Assembly (NCBI GenBank): GCA_023055505.1
Contig: JALIRH010000002.1
Coordinates: 53,071,233 to 53,135,232, forward strand
Length of the DNA stretch: 64,000 nt
Direction of reading: 5' to 3'
DNA from: Callipepla californica brunnescens
Taxonomy: Eukaryota; Chordata; Aves; Galliformes; Odontophoridae
Positions 38,861 through 50,560 of this stretch are shown one piece after another (within the stretch, counting starts at the first letter, position 1; each line of letters opens with the position of its first letter). The position numbers were made by a program, and so were the translations under genes. Below the pieces are notes generated by a model. That model saw only the letters and a list, made by a program, of their open reading frames with translations, ran no database searches and was not told where the DNA came from.

Positions 38861-41800
38861 ATGTTTAATAAGATCTTTCAATACAAATATTGATGTAATT
38901 TCAAAAGCAGGATGGGTTAACCAAGTCATAATTCACAAAGGTAAGCCTATGCCCTAAGAAACTGAAAATACCTTAGAGAACTAATGTTGAATTACTAGCA
39001 TATAAAACCAGTTTTAAATAAGAAACTGTTCCAGGTATTTTGAAAACATCAGAATGTGTTGTTTAAAAACAAACAAAACAAAAACTAGATAAAATTGTAT
39101 GTCCATTGATGTTTTTAAAGCATTTCTGATTACCTGTAAAAAATTGAAAAGTATTCTGAAAAAAAAAAATGAGTTGGGTAGAACACAGCAAGTCACTTTT
39201 CTGAGATTTCAATTATCCAAATAATAAATTAATCAATAAAGGAAGCATCTCCATTATTACAGAACCATAATTCTTACCCTCTTCTCTTAATTGCAGTCTA
39301 CAAAACAATGTGGTAGGAAAAGCCACAGAATAATATCATTCTAGGAATAATTTTCTAAGACAGCTTCCATTCAAGTTTTTATCATTTGTCCCTCTACTGA
39401 CTTTCAGGAAGTCATTTATTCAAATTCATAATCTTTTCTCTCACTTTTTCATTGGGCTTTCATTCCAGCTTTATCTTTTAACTATTCAGAGCTGCAGCTA
39501 GCCAACTGAGTTCAGCATTAACTCGCAACTGGCCAGTAGCTCAGAATAGGCTTCTATCTGCTGTCACAAATGCATATTATCATATTTGTATTAAACAATA
39601 AATGCTGGTGTTTTAATTAAGAAAACACAAAGGTTTTTTGTGTTTTCATGACTTCCATATGTACATTTTTCGGCACTGTACTGATAAGTGAAAAAACCTG
39701 CAAGTGTTGATGATATCTTTTTGCTGTTGACCCTTTTTATTTGATTGTACTACATTTTGATAATTTACTGAGTGCAGTGAACAAGCAGGAAAATATCAGC
39801 ACACTCAGACTCCACAATGTAGTCAAATGTGACAAAGATAGAACATGATATGTATTCCCAGATATCTACACTATGAATGTATTTTTGCAGTTTCAGATTG
39901 CAATGCATTATCACTATGCAAGATGGCATGTAAGAGAAGCCATATCAAAAATTACATTGATTCTTGTTTTGGCCAATGGATGTTCAGTAACTTCTCGCTT
40001 TGTTTCACAGAGACATGCACTACCTTCTGTCTATCCCTAAGTCTTCCTGTTAAGCAAACGACAGAATGACTGTTAATGAAACATCAAGGAAATTTCATAG
40101 CTGACACATGTATACCAAGATCCTGCCATGGAAGAAAAAGAGCATCACCAAATTCAAACTGGCATATTAACAGTTACCTTTCCCTTTATATGGAGGCTTA
40201 ACAAAGAGATGATGTTCATGTTTGGCTTTTCAAGAAGCAGTACCTGTATCTTAGTTCTCCTTTTTAGTTTGGCCCAAAAAGCCTGCAAAAGCAAAGCAGA
40301 TCTATAACAAGCCAATATATACCAAACTTCCTGGGGAGTGTTACAGCATTTTTTGAAGGTCATTATCTTATAAAATATTTTAGGTATCATGTCTCATCTT
40401 TAAGATACAAAATGCATAAAATCTACTAAAGCTAACAGCATAATGCCTCCTTTCCCTATATCAGCCCTCCATTTTGAAATGTTCAGTGAGGCTACGCAGT
40501 TTTCTTGCAAGTTTCTCTATCTAGGATCTCACTATGACACTGCTTGGACCACATTTTGGCTGCCAGCACCTAGAAAAGAGTAAACCATATTTAGTAAACT
40601 ATTCTGGGATACGTTGTCAGGTACAGTTGATTTCCAGGTCACACAAAGTAAACAACAAAATAAAACCTGTTCACTGAAAAAAACCATAATCCATTAACTT
40701 TTCCTGTACTATCTCTTCCAAAACAACTTCCAAGGCAAAAAAAAAAAAAAAAAAAAAAAAAAGGGAAACAATTTCTCGCATTAAATTTACATTTAAAGAG
40801 GGTCTGTGTAAATCCTTTGAAAACATATCAGAGAACTGCCATGATTCAGAAAGGGTCTTGCGCTTAGCCCCCACTCAGCTTTTAAAGGCACAGTCTAATT
40901 TGTACAACTCTCAGCGTATGTTACCTCTATCAGAATCTAAAGCACACAAATATTTAGCTTAATAAAAACTAAGGAAGTCTATTACATATTAAATATAATT
41001 TTGCTAAATTGTGATTATAAAATACACCTGTTAATTCATGTTATCTAATGCTATCACCTACAAAACAGAGGATGAATCCATGTGTTTTCTTCCCTTTAAC
41101 TTAGTACTCTCACAATGGCTGCAGATACTTCTCTGAAACGAATGGCTCCAGAGAGATATAATTCATTCACTTAAGATGTTTCACCAATTAAAACATTAAG
41201 ATTTAGCATCCTACTTCCCTGTCTTTGAGTTGTACTGTATTAGCTAGATAACAAACTTCAGCAGCGTTCAGAGCTACTAGGTCCATATCACCTGTATGGA
41301 TTTACTTCAGGGATTGGCAAAGGGAGAAACAGTTTCAGATGAGACTTCAGCTCCCCTTCTATCCTCCAGTCACCCCTGACCAGTTCAGTGAGAAATATCA
41401 TTCAATGATACAATCTTAAAACCATGCAGCTCCTTCAGGCAAGGGATGTATCAGATATTAGTTAAAGTGGTTTTTGCATTTCATTGTAAAACTGAGTATC
41501 TTGAGGGTAGTTGAGAGTAAACCATTATAACAGAAAAAAAAAATAATAGTAATAACTGTCCTTTTGAATGTATAAAACCAAACACCAGGAAGGAAAGACC
41601 TTAGACTTTCCACTATTGTTATTTAGAAATGTAACTTGGATGAAAACAGATGCAGATACCTGGGGTGGTTATTAATTCAACAGTCTGTATCATTATTTTG
41701 GCATATTGTGCTAACAGGAAGATGCGGGAAAAGTGAAGTTAAAAAAATGTTAAGCCCAATGAAGGCAGGGCCACTTGAAAGAGTAAGAAATACCTTTCGA

Positions 41801-42047
41801 AATTATTCTCATTTCCTTCAAGCCCATGCTTAATTTGAAGTTTTTTCCTTTGGTTCTCTTTTACCAATGCTCTAATCATCTGCCAGGGAAGAGAAAAGGC
41901 AAGGAATAAAACTATATTTCAAGACTTGCTAAATAACCTGCCCAAATTTTTCATCTATTTAGGAAAGGAGATTTTTTTTTTCTCTATAGCTTAGTTATTA
42001 TGTGCTTCTCAGAACAGTTCAAGAGCCTATGTCTACATTTCTTTCTC
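38861..42047. other. AT-rich intergenic DNA
   Basis: Apart from the A26 run at 40737, no gene or repeat family was recognised. Confidence 0.5.
40737..40762. repeat. A26 homopolymer
   Basis: Twenty-six A residues, followed by GGGAAAC. The adjacent 67-codon minus-strand frame with a poly-Phe run is an artefact of it. Confidence 0.9.
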
Positions 42048-42614
42048 TGTTGATAAGTTGGTCTTGTCTGGCTGCCAGATGCCTATCTGCAGTCTCCCTC
42101 CTCTTGCTCAGCAAGACAGGGGGAGAAATATGATGAAATATCTTGTGGGTTGACTAAAGGACAAGGAAATCACTTGCAGGGTACTATTGTGGACTAAAAG
42201 TACTTAGCCTGGAGGAGATTAATTCTATTGTCAATTAATAATAGAATAGAAAGGTAAGAAATAAAAATAAATAAATAAATAAATAAAGTGAAAACCACAT
42301 TCCCCCATTCCTCTTCTTTCCAGACTCATCTTCATTCTCAATACTATACATTCTCCCTCTCCAGATGGCTCAGGATGACAGCAAATCGGGGTGCCAGTCC
42401 ATAATGCTTCGTATTTCTCTCTCAACTGCTGCAGAGAGACTTTTCCCCTCCTTTAGTCCGCTCTCCCAGAGCACACCCAATGAAATTCATGGCTCAGCTC
42501 TGCTAGCAGCGGGTCCTTGCTGGAGCAACTAGAGCTCTGATCTGACATGGGGCAGTACTGGGCTCTTCTGGCAGAGGTCACCCCTACAAAACCTTACTAC
42601 ATAAACCAAATGCA
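42048..42614. mobile_element. avian ERV LTR-like insertion, with (AAAT)n tract
   Basis: The order of landmarks follows 25148-25926: a CTCAGCAAGACAGGGGGAG segment, AGGAGATTAATTC, GCTCAGCTCTGCTAGCAGCG, then AAAACCTTACTACATAAACC at the end. An (AAAT)n run of about six units at 42263-42287 sits where the family is A-rich. No internal retroviral coding sequence flanks it. Confidence 0.7.
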
Positions 42615-45600
42615 CTATGTGTGCTGAACACAGCCTTGAGGAAGTTTCTTTACCTCAAAATACGTTAGAACTGGAAGTAAGGAAAACAAAAAATAATATA
42701 TTTTAGGGGAGTACTGATGTTTCTTAAACATGTTTTGATGAAAACTTAATTCCCAGATTGCTGAAGCTTCCGTGGAATTCTTTAGTTACTGTCTGCTACA
42801 GTTGGAAATATTAAAAGGTTTCCAAGGAAGAAAAAAAACCAAATAATGACAATGTTATCTACTTGACAAATGTGTTCTGACAAAGCATCTTTCATTTGCC
42901 TTGGTTATTTTTCTCCTGTTTTGTCTGTAAGTTCTTCAGGTTGGGACCCTGTCTTCATCTATGTCTACAATGCACCTACAAAACAGTATATAGAATCACA
43001 ATTAATAAACATCATCTCCTCGTAAAATTTACAGGATTATTCTGCTGCTAAAGTGATGTTGAAAAGATCAACATTAACATGCACAAACTCATTCTCTTTG
43101 GCTTCAGGAGACCCTAAAGAGGGATTTAAATAGGATCACTCTCGACTTCCAAGGCATTGGAGATGCCACTTTGATGAGGTGTTTAGGGGATGCTGCAGAG
43201 AAGCTGTAACTCTACAAGATATGCATGCCTCAAAAGATCTCAGGTCATCCATGAGTTGAGAGGGACATACTCTTGCCAAAAGGCAAATCTTATCACTTCA
43301 CTGCATGGTAAAGTAAAAAAGTGTTTTAAAGGGATTAGGTTTTGCTTTTCATGGTATCTTAGTCTACTGGAGAAGTAGGCAACTGACCTATGTTCAAGCA
43401 GATCTGAAATCGCACATAACACTGAAAAGACCAATAATTTTATTCTGGCCATTGGAAACTATTTCAGCTACATTTTTTCATGTAAGTAATAGGATTAAGA
43501 AGGCTATTTTTTTATTATTATTTCAGGGGAACCTAACTTCTCTCAGGTTCAAAGTGACACCTCTTGTCTTAGAAAAAGTTAGCATATACTTTGAAAGAGC
43601 TGTTCTGTCTTCTATCATTTTGCAGTTCTTTGCAGAATGTGAGCATAAAGTGGGTATTACATTCTCCTTTTCTCATTATTATAGTACATCTTCCAATAAG
43701 CTCAGACCAAGCTCCTTCCTCTGATTTAACTATGATATTACGTAGTATAGGAATTGTTTTCAAAGAGGTGACTGGTGAATATAGTCAAGAAATGTAGACA
43801 AAGGTAATGGTAGACTTTTTTATTCTCTATTTCTACAGTTCTAGAAAAGTGACTTTCTGTGTCTCCATTTAGTAATCATAAACAGAGAATAAACATTCTT
43901 AATGTTATTAACGGGAAGTTTACTTTCTGAGGGAAAAGTATAATGCACAACAAAAGAGGACAGATTCTGAGTACTGCAAGTCAATGCAACTATTTTGCAT
44001 TGACAGGAAACAATTGCTGAGTCTTCTCTGTGAAGTCTGCTAAATCTATGGATTGCAGAATTATCAGATGCCACAGCATTAGGGAAGCCTCTCTTAAATT
44101 GGATTATTGGTTCTAGCCTCTGAACTTCCAAGACATCTCAGGAAGGCATCTTTGTAGTATACCCAGGAGTCTGGAACATCTTTGGGAATCATAGATCTTC
44201 AAGTCTCGCTGAAACACAACTTTTATTCACGTTGACACTTGAAGTTCATCATTTCAGAATCAGTGTTTCTGTTGTTGCCAAATATGCTTTTTTTCTAAGA
44301 CTCACTGTGTTTAAACGCATTTCCCTTTCCTTTGAAAATGTTTAGACTCCAAAAATTTTAACAGCTTTTGTAGTTATATAAGCAGAATTTCTAGGAATAA
44401 AAGCCTCTATAAATGTAAACATTATTTTTTTATTATAAAATATTTTCAATTTTATGTTAAAAGACTTTTCAATTTATCTGACACTTGCAGATCTTGGAGA
44501 AGTAAACCCTATTTTTTAATGTACAGAAAAAGTTGCTTTTATTTTCTCTTTTCTTTTTGTTTTGTTTTAATATATAATAGTTTTTCCCATCAGACGGGAT
44601 CTAACTTGCAGATCTTCCATAGGCATATTAATACTAGTGGAAAACAACAAAAATCTCCTTCTCTGAGGCTGTGTTTGAAGAGAAGGAAGATCTAGGCAAT
44701 GTCTCTGTAGCCTCCCTGAGGTACAATGTCAATGCAGGTATCAACAGCGTCAAGATAACTGAGAATTCCTAGCTACTCACAGATTTAGTATTATTACCTT
44801 AAGTATGTGATCTGGAATATATTACTCAGCATTGCTTTATGTGTAATTGTAAGATTTCTCCCTAGCCTACTTTCTGAACAAATAAACAATGATATGCTGT
44901 CACCGCACATTTTAATTGCCACAATAAACCATCCTTCCTTGTCCGCACAAGGATCAGGACAACTCTAATCCAAGAGAGACCTTCATTCTCTCCCACAGCC
45001 CTAATGATTCAGGAAATTATTGCTCTTTGTTCTGAACTCCAGAGCAGTTTCCTGTGAACTACCTAATGCATGCCATTAAGATAAATGACCTTTAAAGAGA
45101 ATACTGTCAAGCTGTCTTCTGAGAAATGATCCTGTTTGTAAAAACAAATAATTCTCTATTTCAGAAATTATAAGGAACCAGAACTTCCTAATTTTTATAT
45201 TTTATACTTTTTTAATGTAATCTAACGGTTTCTGAAGTCACGAGAACCCAGCAATGGAGTACCTTATGGTGCCATATAGAGAGAAATTCTCCATAATGTA
45301 GAGATACCACAGTGATTCTGGCAAAGATTAATAAATGTAAAATTAAAACACAGACAGAAGCTATGTACTCAGAACCTATAACATCTCAGCTAACAGTATT
45401 TTACAGAGAACAACAGAAGTGGGTTGTATCATGTGCAGAAGAGGAACTATCACTTTTGGAGATTTATGGTTACATGATTTCCATAGCTTTAGCTTGTTCA
45501 TGCATGCATCAGCTCTCTAGAGCAAATTGATCATCCTTGTGGCGTTTGATCTGTTTTTCTACGTTTTCTGAGCCAGTATAAATAAATCTCCCCACAGTTT

Positions 45601-46639
45601 TAGCCTTTCAAGCATACTGGAGTCCCAAATTAAAGATGAGATTGCCCTGAAAACCTTTATACACCTAAATCCCAACAGGAAGGAATTTGCATATTAGTCG
45701 AACAACAGTTTTAATCCCAGCACTGCCATCTACTGAAGAGATTATTATATGCTTTTCTGGAAGATGCACTTTTAACTCATAGACAATTTATTATCTCTAC
45801 TGACTGGATTACTGGATAAATGGGTTTTCTATACAGATAAAACCAAGCTACCCTATACAGCCTGGCGAGATGATCAAATGACTTTAAAATATGCATATAA
45901 ATCTAATTAAAAGAATATGACATTTCATCTATAGTGAATAAACAAATACAAATTCATTTCACCTAGGCCTGCATCATTCTGATTGAAGGCAAAGAAATCC
46001 CAGCTCATTTAATTATTAAGAATGGAATCAACTACCATTTCAAGTTCTTAAGAATAGATAATAATCAATTAATAAAATTGATTATTTTAATTAGTTTAAT
46101 TTAATTAATGATTTATAATTTATAAAATTTCTATTAAAAAAAAAAAGGCCAAAAATAATAAATCACTGTTACAAACTATACAGGGATGCATGTAAACTAT
46201 ACAGGACAAACTGCACTGGTAAAATTTACTTTCCTCTGGATAAGAAAATGTAAATAATAATTGAAGTCCAAAAGCCTTGATCACAACTTGGTCCCTGGGA
46301 TACCTTCCAGTTCCACAGTGGATGGAACAGATGGAGTCCAGATAACTTCCTATATACACTTTGTTCATTGCTGAAGTAACTCTTGCGTGAAGAAAACTAC
46401 TCACACTTTTTGTGAACAGGCCATAGTATAATGACTACATTTATCTACTGAGTTTACTATACCACATGCTTTAACAATGCAAAGCATTTCCTAAATTTCC
46501 ACTTAGGGAAGCAAGCTGTAATTTCTGATGAAAAAGCATAGTAGACTGAATTCTGATGCCAGATGTGGGAAAGTGTCTTTCTCCTTTTTTAGTGTGAGTT
46601 GAAACAATCATTACACAAAGGGCAGACATTGGATGTTTT
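42615..46639. other. AT-rich intergenic DNA
   Basis: Frames up to 96 codons (for example 43841-44131, minus) have no domain resemblance. The AT-rich inverted repeat at 46060-46086 lies here. Confidence 0.5.
46060..46086. other. AT-rich inverted repeat, 10-bp arms
   Basis: AATAATCAAT (46060-46069) and ATTGATTATT (46077-46086) are exact reverse complements around a 7-base loop. The next 45 bases are almost pure A/T with several TTAATTA-type homeodomain cores. Confidence 0.7.
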
Positions 46640-47100
46640 TCCTTAGCCCAACTGCATATGTGTCAAGGCACCACACGTGCTAATAACTCTAGGGTGTTGG
46701 ACAACTCAAGCCTACCGGAGACCTCATGGGGTATTAGGGCTGGGCCTGGCAGCCAGACTTCATCCTGTTGCCCCTCCAGGAACAGACCAGCCAGAGACAT
46801 GGGCAGCCCAGGTATAAGGCATCTACCTGGGAAAAGAGAAAGGCTCCAGCCAAACTTTGACATGGGCCTGTTGTGGGCTTGGCTGGGCAGGGCTGATGGC
46901 TGGGAAGGACAAGGCTCTGAGGGAGCTGGGATCAGCTCTACTGAGATCTTGCTGGAAATGCAGTTGATGGCCCCAGGGTTGATATGGGGGCAGGGGCTTT
47001 GGGCAGTGTGTCATAACCTCAGGGATGGCTGTGCCACAGGGCCATGGCAGCATGTTCCCCCTAAACCAATCCTTCCTCTGGAAGTGTAATTCACCATGTT
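46640..47100. other. isolated GC-rich block, unclassified
   Basis: About 450 bp with markedly higher GC than the surrounding AT-rich DNA; runs such as GGCTTGGCTGGGCAGGGC and CCACAGGGCCATGGCAG are typical. A 143-codon plus-strand frame (46658-47089) and minus-strand frames of 66 and 96 codons overlap here. The translation has no recognisable domain, and high GC alone explains open frames. It is most likely an unrecognised LTR or other repeat; a lineage-specific exon cannot be excluded. Confidence 0.5.
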
Positions 47101-49079
47101 TGTCTGATGACACAATACAAAGACTTCAACCAAAAAGAGAATAAAAGATACAAAAGGCTATTTAAAATATATTTTCCATTACACTCCTATCAAAACTGAG
47201 AGCTGAAATATTTCAACTAGATCTGCAGTGGATTTTAAAAACTGACGTGAAAGTATATGCTTAAAAGATGGGTTAGTTATTTTTCTATTGTTTTCAGTCA
47301 GCTTATTGTGGCCAGAATAATTGCAGTTAGCCAGATCACTCACTTCATGCGGCCAAAGAGGAATAAAAAACAGGGACCCATCTGGAAGAGTGGTATTTGC
47401 CAGAGGCACCCAGAGCACACGGGAGGAAAACAAGGAGAAAAAGGCAGACTAGCTAGCCTAAAATGAGTTTGATGGTATCTTGACAGGCCAGGAAAAGAAA
47501 CCCATTGTTAAGGAGCAATACAAGATTCATTTCACACCAGCAATGACAGGAGAGGATTACTCATGCTAACCTATATTTTCAACAGTTGGTAGAACTGAGT
47601 TGTTCACAAAGAATGAAGGAAACTAATATGCATGGAAAGGATGTTAAAAAGAAGCAGTAGGGAAAAAAACAAACAAACAAACAAAAAACCCTGAAATAAA
47701 CAGTTGTGAGAAAAGAAACAGAGAAGCGCTCAGAATTCTGTCAATTTGATGCCTTTTTGACACAGATAATAAAAACATATCTTTCATCCGCTTTTGTGAA
47801 TTGATTTTTTCCTTCTAAGTTGGAAACTGACTGTAAAAGCTACATCCCTTCTGCTTTGTTCCTCTACTGTCACATCAGACTGTAGTTAACATCTTTCTGA
47901 TTATTTCATTTTACCTTGTTTGTTTATTTATTTATTTTGTATTGCATAGTTCACAGCTTCTTTTAGTCTCTCTTTCACTATACCTGTTTCTCACTGCAGA
48001 CTGATCAGATTCATTACAGCCCCTGAAACCTGATTTATTTGTTCCCTTATTCACTCTGTATTTTCTTTCTCTTTCCCTGCATTTTCTTACAAATGACTCC
48101 AAGACTCAAACTCTGTAAATCTCTTTTCCAGTCTTGGAAAAAAATACTATTCTCTGATTCTTATTCTAGTATTTCAAGACATGTCCTATGTTTTACATCT
48201 AATTCCTCTTCCCTCCATGTCCTGTTTGTCATTTCACTGATTCATTTTCAGCCTGATAACAGCCTCTTCCAAACAGAATTCTTGCTTTCATTTAATTCTG
48301 ATCTCTTGTCTTCCATATTCTTCAATTTGTTGTTTAATTTCAATTCTTGTTTTTTTTTTTTTTCCTGGCATACACTAATTTGTGTTTCTTCATATTTGCC
48401 TGACTTCAAGGTGCTAGAAAAATGCATGATGGTAAAAATATGAATGAAGAAAGTAAATTATTGTTTCTAATGCCATATTAGCTGGTGCTGAAGCATCAAG
48501 ATACCATCTAAATGTCACTGAGTGTAATAATAAATTTTCCTCTGCTTTCACCAAGATTCAAAGTATTAATACAAGGATGTCAGCTCTATAGCATATTCCT
48601 TCACCCATTACTTATTTCTAAGAACCGCATGTCATGATGCATCCAAAAATTTGTAGGAATATTGCAGAGGCTCAGGCAGCCTCTGAATTATAACCTCTTG
48701 CTATCCTTCCATTGTTGACTGGAATCCAATGACCAGGGAAAAACAGTGAATCAAGGGAGGATGATCCTGAAGAACTTGAGAGGCTAAGTGGTTTCTCCTC
48801 AGCCTTTACAGCAAAAGGAAAAGGTTCAAGTAGATGCAGAAGTATCCTATGTGTCAGCACACAGCTGTTAGGTTTATATCCTGTGCAGCACTTTGTCATC
48901 TATGATCACAGGACATAAGCAGTGGTTGGCTCCATCTGACAAAATGAAGTAAAATCACTGGGTTTTTGTCTGTTTGCTTGTTTTCCAAACAAACTTGCCA
49001 ACCTAATGGAAAAGGCTTTAAACTAGGGGTTTTCGGAGGGAATTTTTTTCAAGGAATGAAGATGGAAAACTGAGAGGAG
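47101..49079. other. AT-rich intergenic DNA
   Basis: A pyrimidine-rich region at 47,800-48,370 produces a 134-codon Phe/Ser/Leu-rich frame (48039-48443) from repeated TTT, CTT and TCT triplets. I take this as compositional, not a membrane protein. Confidence 0.55.
47662..47687. repeat. (ACAA)n microsatellite
   Basis: About six CAAA units in AT-rich intergenic DNA. Confidence 0.85.
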
Positions 49080-50560
49080 TGGAACAATAGGAACTAAAGA
49101 GGCAAATGTCTACATGACAACATGATAAAAAAGGCTCCCATTAAATCCCTAAGAAAGCAACATGACTGGAGGCCCATCTCAGTTGCATCACTCAGCTCAC
49201 AGGACTGCCCTGACATAGTTGGCTACAGGCTCTTTAGCAAAGTTGGACACAGAAGGAGTAAAGGTTGTGCTCTATGTCGAAGAGCAGCTTACATTCATTG
49301 AGTTTTGCCATGGAATAGTCCACAAGCCATTTGAGAGATTGCAGGTCAAGATCAAAGGGAGGCTAATGAGTACACTGGTGTGATGGCTTTCTGCTACAGA
49401 CCTTCCAATAAAGAGGTAAAACAAGAAGAACCCCTCTTTACATGACAGAAGGAAGACTTGTGCTTAGGAAGAAGATTAAAAATATTGATTGGTCATGGAA
49501 TTAGGAAAGCCAAAATTCTGCTGAAATTGAAATTGGCAAGGAAGGTAAATGGAGAAAGGAAAGGCCTTTGTAAATATATCAACAGGAAGAGTAGATGATG
49601 TTGTGCTGAATAGATGGAAGGGATTGTAGTAATTAAAGTACTTTATTTGCCAAGATCATTACTGCTGAAGACCTTTCCACATCTCTGTTCCTAGTGGTAG
49701 AGTCTCAGAGTGAGGCACAGCCTACATTAGGGAAAGATTAGTTAACAATCAGTTGAGCAAAACTGATATATAGCAGTTCATGAAACCACATGTGGTATGT
49801 CTGAAGTCAATGACAGAGCTGGCCAAAATAATTTTTCAAAATCTAGGTGATCTTTAGTTACAAGAGAATGGAATGTGTCTCATCGCTCTTCAAGAACAGT
49901 AAAAAAAAGGATCTGGGATATTACTGTCTGCTCAGCTGCACCTCAGTCTCCTCACACAGAAGTCATTCACAAGCACATGAAGGACAAACAAATGAATGAG
50001 ACCAGCTGTCATCATGGTCTTCAGTTGTACCTCCACAAACAATCTGAAAAGGTGTAGACTGATGACAGGGCAAAATACGCCCTCAGCAAGGCTGTAGACA
50101 CCAAACACCAAAGGAAGAAAGATATGTGCTAAATAACAGGAATGCTGTTCAGAGGTATTTTGACAGACTGGAGAACTGGGCTGATAGAAACTCATGAACT
50201 TTGATAAACTGAAGTTAAGAAGTCCTGCACCTCAAATAAATTATCTGCATGCAGCAGTATTGTCTGGAGCTGGTTGTATAGAAACAAGTTTAGCGGAAAA
50301 ATAAATAATTAATGGAGGTCCAAGGGTCATAAGTTGGACATCTGTCAGTAAGCAGTACAAACGTGAAGCAAAGGCAAATTGCATAGTAGGATATATGTGG
50401 AAAAGCACAGTCAGCAGACCAAAGGAAATGTTTATTCCTCTATACTTGGGACTTGTGGCCACATCTGGAGTATTTTGTTTAGTTTTCGTTCCCTGTTCAG
50501 TAAAGCAGTGACAGTGGGGAGTAAGTCAAGCAGGGGATTATCAAAACCGTAAGTCAAGAG
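49080..50560 (+). mobile_element. long decayed CR1 LINE segment (ORF2 endonuclease to reverse transcriptase)
   Basis: Ordered blocks follow avian CR1 ORF2 in sense orientation: TGGAGGCCCATCTCAGTTGC, TTTCTGCTACAGACC near 49390, GCCAAAATTCTGCTGAAATTG near 49510 (given in part), GAACTGGGCTGATAGAAACTC near 50175, and a GGACTTGTGGCCACATCTGG block near 50450. It is about 1.5 kb with no open frame above 87 codons. It reaches further 5' than any other CR1 copy here but lacks the 3' UTR end. Confidence 0.75.

Noticed and set aside
48039..48443. 134-codon Phe/Ser/Leu-rich frame resembling a membrane protein
   Set aside because: Produced by a pyrimidine-rich tract; no ordered pattern of transmembrane segments, no homology recognised, no splice or promoter context.
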